Source of the DNA: Gammaproteobacteria bacterium
GTDB lineage: Bacteria; Pseudomonadota; Gammaproteobacteria; Steroidobacterales; Steroidobacteraceae
Direction: 5' to 3'
DNA: 43,190 nucleotides
Assembly (NCBI GenBank): GCA_028293745.1
Contig: JAQGOF010000098.1
Location: 1-43,190, forward strand
The notes beneath the pieces were generated by a model. That model searched no databases. It was not told the origin of the DNA and worked only from the letters and a program-made list of their open reading frames with translations. Both the position numbers and the translations under genes were made by a program. Below, piece by piece: positions 1 to 7,779 of this stretch; within the stretch, counting starts at the first letter, position 1; each line of letters opens with the position of its first letter.

Positions 1-15
1 TTTCGGTGGTCTGCC

Positions 16-49
16 TTGACACTCATGTAGTGATGTAGTTATATATAAC
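16..49 (+). promoter_or_regulatory. Putative sigma-70 promoter with overlapping operator-like repeats
   Basis: TTGACA lies at 16-21 and TATATA at 40-45, an 18-base spacer. The spacer contains a direct repeat, ATGTAGT, at 25-31 and 33-39. A 12-bp perfect palindrome, GTTATATATAAC (38-49), covers the -10 region. It faces the small ORF and GntR gene, so an autorepressor site is a natural reading. The repeats are seen; binding by the downstream GntR protein is inferred. Confidence 0.55.
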
Positions 50-82
50 ACCAGGCGACGGGTGAACCCAGAAACGAAACCC

Positions 83-152
83 CCCCAGGGCAGCCTGGGG
101 ACCCGACGGCCACCCTGGACCTGGACCCGAACCTGGACCCGAACCTGGACCC
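83..152 (+). repeat. Leader hairpin and 12-bp tandem repeat
   Basis: CCCCAGG (83-89) and CCTGGGG (94-100) form a perfect 7-bp stem with a GCAG loop. It is followed by tandem copies of CTGGACCCGAAC at 121-132 and 133-144 and a partial copy at 145-152. All lie in the presumed 5' leader of the small ORF at 169. No function is assigned. Confidence 0.6.
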
Positions 153-168
153 ACACGAGGAGATTGAC

Positions 169-366
169 ATGAACGCGATTAATAACGGCCTGAAGGCTCT
201 GAGCTGCGGAATCGGCGCGCTGGCGATCACGGCGGTGATGAGCTGGAGTTTTGTACAGTCCACCGCCGCGGCGCCGGGCTCGGCCGAGACCCAGATGGCG
301 AGGCTGACCATTCAGCAGCGGCATGTGTGGTTCGGGCAGTCCCAGCCGGCTGTTTTGGTAGATTAG
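169..366 (+). CDS. Small membrane or secreted peptide, first gene of the GntR/ABC operon
   Basis: This is a 65-residue protein that I do not recognise. The start is well supported: GAGGAG at 157-162 lies 6 bases before the ATG, and a good promoter lies upstream. Residues about 8-33 are hydrophobic and alanine-rich, ending in a stretch that could be a signal-peptidase site or a single transmembrane helix. The remaining roughly 30 residues are polar and contain RLTIQQRHVWFGQ. It ends 42 bases before the GntR ATG, and its stop codon lies inside a short inverted repeat. Position suggests it is co-expressed with the YtrA-type regulator and exporter, perhaps as a peptide linked to that system. A reverse-strand frame overlapping it lacks comparable start signals. 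Confidence 0.6.
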   Translation: MNAINNGLKALSCGIGALAITAVMSWSFVQSTAAAPGSAETQMARLTIQQRHVWFGQSQPAVLVD

Positions 367-376
367 TCCGCTAATC
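361..376. promoter_or_regulatory. Inverted repeat before the GntR gene
   Basis: GATTAG-TCCG-CTAATC is a perfect 6-bp inverted repeat with a 4-base centre. It includes the TAG stop of the small ORF and sits 32 bases before the GntR ATG. It could be an operator for the regulator or a weak attenuating hairpin; sequence alone cannot decide. Confidence 0.4.
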
Positions 377-407
377 TTCCGTTACGGCCGTGAGGCCCGG
401 AGCACGA

Positions 408-821
408 ATGGATCCGCGGTGGGACGAGAGCGTGCCGATTTATCGGCAACTGCGGGACCGAGTGGTGGCAATGATTCTGGAAGGCGCCCTCAAGGAAGGG
501 GATCCGCTACCCTCGGTCCGCAGCGTCGCTGCGGAATTCAGGCTCAACCCACTGACTGTTCTGAAGGGTTACCAGCAGCTCGTGGACGAGCAGCTGGTCG
601 AAAAGCGCCGGGGTTTGGGAATGTTCGTGAGCGCTGGTGCGAGCAAGGCGCTGATGAAGGACGAACGCCAGCGATTCCTCGAGGAGGAATGGCCTAAGGT
701 CTACGCAACCATCCAGCGCCTGGGACTGTCGCCTTCCGACCTGTTAAAGGGCGGCGCTGCTGCACCGACTACCCCTTGGCCATCAACGCCGGGAAGCGCC
801 AAAGATGACAGCAGTAATTGA
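408..821 (+). CDS. YtrA-subfamily GntR transcriptional regulator
   Basis: This is a DNA-binding repressor-type protein of the GntR family, 137 residues from the ATG at 408; a GTG at 390 is an in-frame alternative. The N-terminal winged helix-turn-helix is clear: PIYRQLRDRV, then LPSVRSVAAEF and NPLTVLKGYQ, then EKRRGLGMFV. After it comes only a short helical tail of about 45 residues with no ligand-binding domain, which is typical of the YtrA subfamily. YtrA-type regulators normally control the ABC transporter encoded next to them, and here the ATPase gene overlaps its 3' end by 17 bases. Autoregulation through the repeats at 16-49 is inferred. Confidence 0.9.
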   Translation: MDPRWDESVPIYRQLRDRVVAMILEGALKEGDPLPSVRSVAAEFRLNPLTVLKGYQQLVDEQLVEKRRGLGMFVSAGASKALMKDERQRFLEEEWPKVYATIQRLGLSPSDLLKGGAAAPTTPWPSTPGSAKDDSSN

Positions 822-1674
822 AGCGCGTGGACTGACGAAGTCCTACGGATCCGCTAAGGCCGTGGACCGCGTCAGCTTTGCCATACAGCCCGGTCGCATC
901 GTGGGACTGATTGGTCCCAATGGCGCCGGCAAGACAACCCTATTCAAGGCCGTCCTCGGCCTGACGCAGTTCGATGGCGAGCTGCGTGTCCTCGGACGCG
1001 ATCCGCGCTCCGAGCGCAATGAACTGATGGAGGACGTCTGCTTCATAGCGGATGTTGCCGTGCTTCCCCGATGGCTGCGCGTGAGCCAGGCGCTCGACTT
1101 TGTCGAGGGCGTACACCCGCGATTCGACCGGTCGCGCGCGACGAGCTTTCTGGGAAAGACCGACATCAAGATGAGCAGCCGCGTGCGCGAGCTGTCCAAA
1201 GGCATGATCACCCAGCTGCATCTGGCGCTCATCCTGGCGATCGATGCGCGGTTGCTGGTGCTCGACGAGCCCACTCTCGGCCTCGACCTGCTGTTCCGGC
1301 GGCAGTTCTACGACACCCTGTTGAATGACTACTTCGACAAGCAGCGCACCATCGTTCTCACGACCCACCAGGTCGAGGAGATCGAGAATCTCCTCACCGA
1401 TGTGATCTTCATCAACCGTGGTCATGTCGTACTGGACAGCGCAGTGGACAGCTTGCCCGAGCGTTACGTGCAGCTGACGGTAACTGCCGAACATGCCGCC
1501 CAGGCGCGTCAACTCAAGCCGTTCTACGAACGCGAAGTGTTCGGACGGGTCGCGATGTTTTTCGAGGGACGAACGGCTGCGGAGCTCAGCACTGTTGCCA
1601 ATGGCCTGGGAGAGATGCGCACGCCATCGGTCGCTGATCTCTTCGTCGCTAAGATGTCGGGAGCGGGCTCATGA
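805..1674 (+). CDS. ABC transporter ATP-binding protein (ABC-2 exporter type)
   Basis: This is the ATPase of a probable drug, peptide or lipid exporter, 289 residues. Walker A GPNGAGKT is at residues 37-44 and Walker B LLVLDEP at about 150-156. The H-loop is in TTHQVEE. The signature is unusual: ELSKGM at about 129-134 in place of LSGGQ, a substitution seen in this regulator-linked ATPase group. The start overlaps the GntR gene by 17 bases and the stop overlaps the permease start (ATGA), so the three genes are translationally coupled. The family is related to YtrB and BcrA-like ATPases. The substrate is unknown. Confidence 0.93.
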   Translation: MTAVIEARGLTKSYGSAKAVDRVSFAIQPGRIVGLIGPNGAGKTTLFKAVLGLTQFDGELRVLGRDPRSERNELMEDVCFIADVAVLPRWLRVSQALDFVEGVHPRFDRSRATSFLGKTDIKMSSRVRELSKGMITQLHLALILAIDARLLVLDEPTLGLDLLFRRQFYDTLLNDYFDKQRTIVLTTHQVEEIENLLTDVIFINRGHVVLDSAVDSLPERYVQLTVTAEHAAQARQLKPFYEREVFGRVAMFFEGRTAAELSTVANGLGEMRTPSVADLFVAKMSGAGS

Positions 1675-2648
1675 GTACGCCGGACACGAACCTCTCCGGC
1701 GCCGACACTACGCCAGCGGTGGCACCACCCGTGAGCTCAGCCGCGCGCCAGTCGATGTTGACGACGATGATCGTGCTGATCCGGCGCGAGCTCTGGGAGC
1801 ATCGCGCTTTATGGATCACGCCGCTGATCGTCGGCGGGCTGCTGGTATTGACTGCGTTCCCGATCCACATTGGAAACGTGGTGTTCGGGGCTCACCACGA
1901 AGATTTCGCGAGGGCGGATAACCGGCTCGGCATGTTCACGCTGCTGCTCTGGGGCCAGGCCGTGCCCCAATATCTCGTCATGGTGATCGTACTCAGCTTC
2001 TACCTCATGGACTGTCTGTACCAGGAGCGCAAGGACCGTAGCATCCTGTTCTGGAAGTCCCTGCCGGTCTCCGATGCGAATACGGTGATATCCAAGCTTC
2101 TCGTCGCCGTGGTGGTGGTGCCGCTCGGTGTGTACCTGACGGCCATGGTGTCCGGTGTCCTGTTCCAGGCCATCTGGGCTGCTCGCACCGCGTCCGGATC
2201 GCTTCCGAAGATCGCCGTCGGCTGGGACACGGTCGCCTGGCTGAAGGTGCAGGGATTGATGCTCTACGGCCTGCTCGTATCGATGCTCTGGTACGCCCCC
2301 ATGGCCGCCTTCCTGTTACTCGTGTCCGCCTGGGCGCGCAGGAACGTGTTCCTGTGGGCCACATTGCCTCCGGTGATCGCGATCATCATTGAGAGGGCCG
2401 CTTTCGGCACTCGCTATACCCAGCATCTGCTGGAGTATCGGAGCTGGTCGGGTATCTGGAACGTGCTGCTCACCGACCCAATCACTCCCGAGAGCGGCCA
2501 TGGACGGGTTGTGTCGCTGGCCGACCTCTTCGACAATACAAGCATGAGCAGGGCCTTCCTGAACATCGATCTGTGGCTGGGCCTGGCGGTGGCCGCAGTG
2601 CTCCTGTTTGCGGCGATCAGGATTCGCCGTTACCGCGACGACACCTGA
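1671..2648 (+). CDS. ABC-2 type permease
   Basis: This is the membrane subunit partnering the preceding ATPase, 325 residues. A polar N-terminus of about 40 residues precedes several hydrophobic segments. Examples are the stretch beginning ALWITPLIVGGLLVL, one around VPQYLVMVIVLSFYL, VAVVVVPLGVYLTAMV, the LYGLLVSMLWYAPMAAFLLL region, and the C-terminal LWLGLAVAAVLLFAAI. The layout, with a large polar loop after the second segment, is usual for ABC-2 permeases. The start ATGA overlaps the ATPase stop, and the next gene follows after 3 bases. No substrate can be inferred. Confidence 0.88.
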   Translation: MSTPDTNLSGADTTPAVAPPVSSAARQSMLTTMIVLIRRELWEHRALWITPLIVGGLLVLTAFPIHIGNVVFGAHHEDFARADNRLGMFTLLLWGQAVPQYLVMVIVLSFYLMDCLYQERKDRSILFWKSLPVSDANTVISKLLVAVVVVPLGVYLTAMVSGVLFQAIWAARTASGSLPKIAVGWDTVAWLKVQGLMLYGLLVSMLWYAPMAAFLLLVSAWARRNVFLWATLPPVIAIIIERAAFGTRYTQHLLEYRSWSGIWNVLLTDPITPESGHGRVVSLADLFDNTSMSRAFLNIDLWLGLAVAAVLLFAAIRIRRYRDDT

Positions 2649-2651
2649 CAC

Positions 2652-3782
2652 ATGCTGCTCGAGGTGCGCCGTTCCGAGCAGGGCCTCGAGATTGATCTGA
2701 CAGGAGAGTGGCGGGCGCTCGAGCTCGCACAGCTCGACGCCGCGCTGGCCGCAGTCAATCTCGCAAACACGCCGCGGGTGCTGGTCCGTACCAAGGGCCT
2801 GACCGCACTGGATCTCACCGGCGCATGGCGTCTGCGTGAGTTTCTGCTGCAGGCGCGTCAGTCAGGCGCCGAAGTGCAGTTTCAGGGCGCGCCTCCGGAT
2901 CAATTGCGACTCGTCGACTCCACACTGAAGGGCGAGGGTCCCCCCCTCTGCAAGGACGAGAAGGAGATCGGAATCGGGCCTCTCGCCGAATATGGCCTCG
3001 CGGAGATCGGGCTGTACTCCGTGCGGGAATGGCGCGATCTGATGGCCGCGTTGGCCTTTCTTGGCCGGGTCTTCCGGACGATGGCCAGGGCCGCAACCAG
3101 CGTGAGACGTCTGCGGCTCATCTCCGTCACCCGCCACATCTACGACACCGGCATCACGGCCATTCCAATCACGGCCCTGATCGCCTTCCTCATCAGCGTC
3201 ATCATTGCCTACATGAGCGCCCAGCAGCTGCGCCGGTTCGGCGCTGAGATATTCGTCGTGGACCTCGTGACGATCGGGGTGCTTCGCGAGATGGGCGTCC
3301 TGCTCACCTCTATTATTGTGGCCGGCCGATCGGGGAGTGCTTTCGCGGCCGAGCTGGGCTCGATGAAGCTCAACGAAGAGGTCGATGCCCTGTATGCGAT
3401 CGGCGTAGATCCGTTCGAAGCACTGGTGTTGCCGCGGCTGCTGGGGCTCATGATTGCCCTGCCGCTGCTGACCATCATTGCGGATATCATTGGCCTGATG
3501 GGGGGTGCCTTGCTGTGCCGGTATCTTCTGGACATACCGATCACGCAGTACCTCACCAGGGTGAACGAGGCGATCTCGCCGAGCACTTTCTGGGTTGGGT
3601 TGATGAAGGCTCCGGTGTTTGCATTGTTGATCGGCATGGCGGGCGCCTATCGTGGCATGCAGGTGCGGGACTCCTCGCGCGAGCTCGGCCGGCTCACCAC
3701 CGTAGCGGTGGTGCAGGCGATTTTCCTCGTGATACTGGCCGATGCGCTGTTCGCCGTACTGTTCATGGAGCTGGGAGTTTGA
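2652..3782 (+). CDS. mlaE: MCE-system lipid transport permease with N-terminal STAS domain (MlaE/YrbE-like)
   Basis: This is the inner-membrane permease of an MCE lipid transporter, 376 residues. Residues 1 to about 95 look like a STAS domain, equivalent to a fused MlaB; it contains VLVRTKGLTALDLTGAWRL. From about 130 the MlaE domain is clear. It includes LREMGVLLTSIIVAGRSG and the family hallmark running from SAFAAELGSMKLNEEVDAL into a YAIGVDPFEALVLPR stretch. Proteins of this type move phospholipid between inner and outer membrane with an MlaF-type ATPase and an MlaD-type periplasmic subunit, both encoded next. No obvious Shine-Dalgarno is seen, and the gap to the preceding permease gene is 3 bases, so coupling is likely. 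Confidence 0.93.
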   Translation: MLLEVRRSEQGLEIDLTGEWRALELAQLDAALAAVNLANTPRVLVRTKGLTALDLTGAWRLREFLLQARQSGAEVQFQGAPPDQLRLVDSTLKGEGPPLCKDEKEIGIGPLAEYGLAEIGLYSVREWRDLMAALAFLGRVFRTMARAATSVRRLRLISVTRHIYDTGITAIPITALIAFLISVIIAYMSAQQLRRFGAEIFVVDLVTIGVLREMGVLLTSIIVAGRSGSAFAAELGSMKLNEEVDALYAIGVDPFEALVLPRLLGLMIALPLLTIIADIIGLMGGALLCRYLLDIPITQYLTRVNEAISPSTFWVGLMKAPVFALLIGMAGAYRGMQVRDSSRELGRLTTVAVVQAIFLVILADALFAVLFMELGV

Positions 3783-4570
3783 TCTACCCGGTCCTGGAGG
3801 TGCAGGGACTGGTCAACCGGTTCGGCAGCCAGATCGTGCACAACGGCCTCAACATGGAGGTCCGCGAGGACGAGGTGTTTGGAATCGTCGGCGGCTCGGG
3901 CACCGGCAAGTCAGTGCTGCTGAGGAGCATCCTCGGGCTGCAGCGTCCGCAGGCAGGGAACATCCGCATCGAGGGCCGGGACATTACCCAGATGTCCACT
4001 ACGCAGTTGCGTACCGTCAAGGCGCGGTATGGCGTGACGTTTCAGCAAGGGGCGCTGTTTTCGGCGCTCACGGTATTGCAGAACGTTCAGCTGCCGATGC
4101 TGGAGCATCTGCATCTGTCGGCACACGAGCGCGACGAGCTCGCCATGCTCAAGGTACGGCTTGCGGGGCTGCCGGCGGATGCAGCGCAGAAATTTCCGGC
4201 ACAGTTGTCCGGAGGCATGATCAAGCGGGCTGCGTTGGCCCGCGCGCTCGCGCTCGATCCGCGCCTGCTGTTTCTCGATGAGCCCACTTCGGGCCTGGAT
4301 CCGATCAGCGCCGCGGAGTTCGACGAGCTGATACTGTATCTTCAAAAGCAACTGCGCCTCACCGTCGTCATGATCACGCACGATCTGGACTCCATCTTCC
4401 GGACCTGCAATCGTGTCGGGGTGATTGTCGACCAGCGCATGGAAGTCGATACGCTCGATGGCATCGTCAAGAACCCAAATCCGTGGATCCAGGCCTACTT
4501 CCATGGCGAGCGTGCGACCGGGCGGCTCGACGAGCGCGCGAAAGCGAAAGTAGAGCGCCATGGAACGTGA
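3779..4570 (+). CDS. mlaF: MCE-system ABC ATPase (MlaF-like)
   Basis: This is the ATPase of the lipid transporter, 263 residues from the TTG at 3779. The open frame extends further upstream, but that part overlaps mlaE. The TTG overlaps the mlaE stop (TTGA) and has GGAG at 3767-3770, 8 bases upstream, so I chose it. Walker A GGSGTGKS is at about residues 38-45, the signature is LSGGM, Walker B is LLFLDEPTSGLDP, and the H-loop is MITHDLD. The next gene overlaps its 3' end by 11 bases. Its partners are MlaE and MlaD. Confidence 0.92.
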   Translation: MIYPVLEVQGLVNRFGSQIVHNGLNMEVREDEVFGIVGGSGTGKSVLLRSILGLQRPQAGNIRIEGRDITQMSTTQLRTVKARYGVTFQQGALFSALTVLQNVQLPMLEHLHLSAHERDELAMLKVRLAGLPADAAQKFPAQLSGGMIKRAALARALALDPRLLFLDEPTSGLDPISAAEFDELILYLQKQLRLTVVMITHDLDSIFRTCNRVGVIVDQRMEVDTLDGIVKNPNPWIQAYFHGERATGRLDERAKAKVERHGT

Positions 4571-5495
4571 AGCCAACTACGCCGCTGTCGGCGCATTCGT
4601 GGTGGTGATAGCCCTCGTCGCCGGATTGTTCGTCTATTGGTATTCCGACAGCCGCGAGCACAAGATCTTTCGACGCTACGAAATCTACTTCGATGGCAGC
4701 GTGAGCGGTCTCGAGCGTGGTGCAGCTGTCCGCTATCTTGGTGTTGGCGTTGGCCGCGTCCAACAGATGCACATCGACCCGAGGGACCCCGGACGAGTGC
4801 AGGTCATCGTGGACATCGACTCATCGACTCCCATATCGGACCGAACGCTCGCGCAGCTCGAGTTGCAAGGTGTTACGGGACTTCTGTATATCGATCTGCA
4901 GCAGCTCAGAGCCGATCTGCCGCTGCCTCCCGTCGTGCCGGGAATCGAGTACCCGGTCATCCGTTCCGCCCGCTCACGCTTCGACTTGTTCCTGGCTCGC
5001 CTGCCTGACGTCCTGGCCTCAGCGGGCGAGCTCGTCGATCGCGCCACGCGGGCACTGAGTGACACGAACATTGCCGCCATTACCAACTCGCTGAACAACA
5101 TCGATAAGGCGAGCGCCGGGTTGCCGCAAACCCTGCGCGACGTCAACACGCTCGTTAACGACCTGCGCAGTGCAACGGTGGATCTGGCCGCTTCGGCGAA
5201 AGGGGCGCGCCAGATCGTGGATCAGGCAGGCCCCGAAGTTGTGAGCGCCTTGCAGAGGGTGAACGTGGTCGCCGGCAACCTTGCGAATGCAACCGATCAG
5301 ATCGAGAGACTCGTCGGCGACAATCGCCAGGACCTGCGCTCGTTTACCCGGGACGGGCTGCCGGAGCTGCAGCGGCTGCTGCGCGAGGGCCGTACGGCGG
5401 CCGAGGAGATCCGCGAGCTGTCGAGCAGCCTGCGCGAGAACCCATCACAGCTTCTGTATCAACCGCAGCAGGTGGGCGTGGAGATTCCGCGGTGA
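4560..5495 (+). CDS. mlaD: MCE domain protein, periplasmic lipid-binding subunit (MlaD-like)
   Basis: This is the substrate-binding subunit of the lipid transporter, 311 residues. One N-terminal transmembrane anchor lies at about residues 9-29 (VGAFVVVIALVAGLFVYWY). The MCE domain follows at about 38-115, with YFDGSVSGLERGAAVRYLG and GVGVGRV. After it comes a long, mostly helical region with heptad-like spacing. This layout resembles the PqiB/MCE families, in which such helices form a tube or bundle reaching into the periplasm. The protein is longer than E. coli MlaD (about 180 residues), so a helical extension is likely. The stop overlaps the next gene's start. Confidence 0.93.
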   Translation: MEREANYAAVGAFVVVIALVAGLFVYWYSDSREHKIFRRYEIYFDGSVSGLERGAAVRYLGVGVGRVQQMHIDPRDPGRVQVIVDIDSSTPISDRTLAQLELQGVTGLLYIDLQQLRADLPLPPVVPGIEYPVIRSARSRFDLFLARLPDVLASAGELVDRATRALSDTNIAAITNSLNNIDKASAGLPQTLRDVNTLVNDLRSATVDLAASAKGARQIVDQAGPEVVSALQRVNVVAGNLANATDQIERLVGDNRQDLRSFTRDGLPELQRLLREGRTAAEEIRELSSSLRENPSQLLYQPQQVGVEIPR

Positions 5496-6181
5496 TGGGC
5501 CTACGGCAAAAATGGCGATCCACCGTGTCCGCCGCAAATGCTGCCGCCATGGCCGCCACTATTGTGGTCACGCTGACGGCCTGCTCGGGCTTATTTCACA
5601 GCAGTACTCCAGCCACCCAGGTTTACGTGCTCCGGGCAGCGACCCACCCCCGGTCCGACCTGGCGCACGCCAACGCCTCGTTGTACGTCGGCCGCCCGAT
5701 AGCAGGCCCTGGCCTCGATTCGGACCACATCCTGTTGGTCCAATCCGACCATCGCATGAGTTACTACATGGCGAGCCGTTGGCCCGCCGGTCTGCCCTCG
5801 GTTGTCGAGGCGCTGGCTGCCGACACCCTGCGCTCCACTGGCGCATGGTCCACGGTGCAGGACTCAGCAAGCGCCTTTTCATCCGACTACCTGCTGCAGA
5901 TCGTGATCCACCGTTTCGAGGCGGACTACTCGGCCAGCTCCACGGCGCCCGAGATTCATGTAGTCCTCGACTGCACTGTTGGCAGGCGTGCCGGGCGGGA
6001 GGTCATTGATAGCTTCATTGCGGAAGGCTCCTCGACCGCCACTGCGAATCGTCTCGCGGATGTTGTTACCGCGTTCGAGGACGCCTCCAACAAGGCGCTG
6101 GACGAGATCGCCGTGCGCACCGCGCAGGCGGTGAAGACATCTCAGAAAGTCGAGACGCCGGTGCCTTCCATGACGCGGTAG
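5495..6181 (+). CDS. ABC-type transport auxiliary lipoprotein (PqiC-like)
   Basis: This is a predicted outer-membrane lipoprotein of about 228 residues. The signal peptide ends in the lipobox LTAC, with the lipidated Cys at residue 30 from this ATG; a GTG at 5492 is one codon earlier. The mature part matches the PqiC / ABC transport auxiliary family pattern: VYVLRA, then YVGRPIAGPGLDSDHI, SYYMASRWP, and DYLLQIVIHRFEADY. In PqiABC and related MCE systems the lipoprotein caps the periplasmic conduit at the outer membrane. The gene completes the four-gene MCE unit. Its 3' end overlaps the convergent phospholipase D-like gene by 40 bases. Confidence 0.88.
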   Translation: MGLRQKWRSTVSAANAAAMAATIVVTLTACSGLFHSSTPATQVYVLRAATHPRSDLAHANASLYVGRPIAGPGLDSDHILLVQSDHRMSYYMASRWPAGLPSVVEALAADTLRSTGAWSTVQDSASAFSSDYLLQIVIHRFEADYSASSTAPEIHVVLDCTVGRRAGREVIDSFIAEGSSTATANRLADVVTAFEDASNKALDEIAVRTAQAVKTSQKVETPVPSMTR

Positions 6182-7710
6182 AGCCAGTAGTGCAGCTGGG
6201 AGGGATCGGCGTAGTAACCGAAATCTGCGGTGTATTCGATTCCGAGCGTTGCTCGATTGCTCCACAACGTCTCGAAGTAATCCACGGTCTGCTGTGCCAG
6301 CCGCGAGCTGCGCGGCAGCTCGATCGCGAGGTTGGCCTCCAGGTTATAGTCGGCCAGGTTGCGGCGGGTGAGGTTGGCCGAGCCGACGGTGAGCCAGAAG
6401 ATCTCGGGGCCGTAAACCATGACCAGCTTGGTGTGGAACTGCTCCCCATGGGTCCGGTACCAGCGCACATGGATCGCGCCATCACTGGCGGCGACCAGCT
6501 CACTCGCGACCGGTTGGTTTGGAATTCCGCTCTTGGCGTGTCCGAAGGCGTCCTTGTTGGGATCGAGAATGAGACGTATGTTCACGCCACGGCGACTCGC
6601 GGCGAGCAGCGATCGGATGACCTCGCGATCTGACACGTAGAACATGGCGATGTCGATGTTGTCGCCACGGCCGGCGGTATCCAGCCTTTGGAGCAGCTCG
6701 GTGCGAATGCCGCCCTCGGTCAGCACCTTCACGCGGCCGCCGCCGGTCTGAGCGGGTGGTGCCGCCGGATCGGCCTCGGCCGGGACGGCCTCGAGATGGC
6801 CGTTCCAGCCGGAGAAGCGCGCGATAGCCAGCTCGCTCTCGAGCAGGGGCCGTGTTGCCGGGCCGGTCACTTTGAGCGCCACGTTGGAATGCGCACTGCT
6901 TGCATCGTGCACGTTGGCTGAGCCGACGAGGGCCACCAGGCCATCCCGCCCATCATCCGCAATGATGAGCTTGCGGTGGTTTGCCTTGAAGTTGAGGAGG
7001 CGTGCCCACGCACCGAATGAGATGGCTGCCGCGCTTTCGTCCAGCGGGTTGGGAAGCCAGCCGCCGCGCGGTTCGGCTGCGGAGTCGCCCGGCCGGGCGC
7101 CGGGCGACAGCTCGCTGCCGCTCCACCACCTGATTCCCAGCCGCCACAGGCTGGAGTACAGGAAGTTGGAATCACGCAGCACGTCGAGGTTGGTGACTGC
7201 CACCTCGACTCCAGCGGCGCGCAACAGGCGCAGGTCGCGCGATGTCATCCCGCCGTACACCTCGTTGATGGGGTCGGTTATGAACAACACGTGCAGTTGC
7301 GGCAGCTCCCGACGGCGCTCGATCAGCGCATCGCACAGCTCGCCCGAAATCTGCCGGAAGGCAGGTCCCGCGCCCGCCGGTGTGCCCAGCTGCGAGTTGA
7401 ACAGAAAATAGTCGAGCACGATGAACTGGTGTGCGGAACGTATGACACCCAGAAGCTCATCGAAGATCGCCTGGCTCGAGTTCTGCCGGCCATAGGCATC
7501 CGCCGAGGTGATGTCAGCGATGAAGGCAGCATCGAGTGGCGTTATGGAGTGCCACGGGGAGTCAACGTGAGCTCCCGGTGGCAGCGCCTTGTTGGTTTGC
7601 CAGTATGCAGTGGCGATCCAGAGCGCCACGAATGTCCACAGGGCCGCCCGCATCCACACGCGCGCGCGACGTGTAGCTGGCACGTCGCGCATCGTCGAAG
7701 TGAACGGCAT
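6142..7710 (-). CDS. Phospholipase D-like protein with two HKD-type motifs
   Basis: This is a 522-residue PLD-superfamily protein, related to cardiolipin synthases and phospholipases. An N-terminal membrane anchor is visible at about residues 20-37. Motif 1 is complete: H245, K247, D252, then GSAN at 263-266. Motif 2 has H426 and K428 but Tyr433 at the usual Asp position, followed by GSAN at 443-446. Two such motifs normally form one active site, with the histidines doing covalent catalysis; the Asp is less essential, so activity may persist. The gene converges on the MCE lipid transporter operon with a 40-bp overlap. Its position suggests a role in envelope phospholipid metabolism, but this is inference. 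Confidence 0.85.
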   Translation of the reverse strand: MPFTSTMRDVPATRRARVWMRAALWTFVALWIATAYWQTNKALPPGAHVDSPWHSITPLDAAFIADITSADAYGRQNSSQAIFDELLGVIRSAHQFIVLDYFLFNSQLGTPAGAGPAFRQISGELCDALIERRRELPQLHVLFITDPINEVYGGMTSRDLRLLRAAGVEVAVTNLDVLRDSNFLYSSLWRLGIRWWSGSELSPGARPGDSAAEPRGGWLPNPLDESAAAISFGAWARLLNFKANHRKLIIADDGRDGLVALVGSANVHDASSAHSNVALKVTGPATRPLLESELAIARFSGWNGHLEAVPAEADPAAPPAQTGGGRVKVLTEGGIRTELLQRLDTAGRGDNIDIAMFYVSDREVIRSLLAASRRGVNIRLILDPNKDAFGHAKSGIPNQPVASELVAASDGAIHVRWYRTHGEQFHTKLVMVYGPEIFWLTVGSANLTRRNLADYNLEANLAIELPRSSRLAQQTVDYFETLWSNRATLGIEYTADFGYYADPSQLHYWLYRVMEGTGVSTF

Positions 7711-7779
7711 GTAAGGGATTCTAACTGCGTCTGAGCCGCTGGGCGCGCGGGAACTGCCCTGCTGTGGGATGTGACTTAA

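Noticed and set aside
121..152. Tandem CTGGACCCGAAC copies as a CRISPR array
   Set aside because: The copies are 12 bases long and adjacent, with no spacers and no cas genes in the window.
39..311. Minus-strand frame over the GntR leader
   Set aside because: It reads through the tandem repeat and the small ORF, has no ribosome binding site, and opposes a well-formed promoter and start on the plus strand.
3515..3778. N-terminal extension of mlaF into mlaE
   Set aside because: It reads mlaE sequence out of frame and adds residues unlike any ABC ATPase. The TTG at 3779 has a fitting ribosome binding site.
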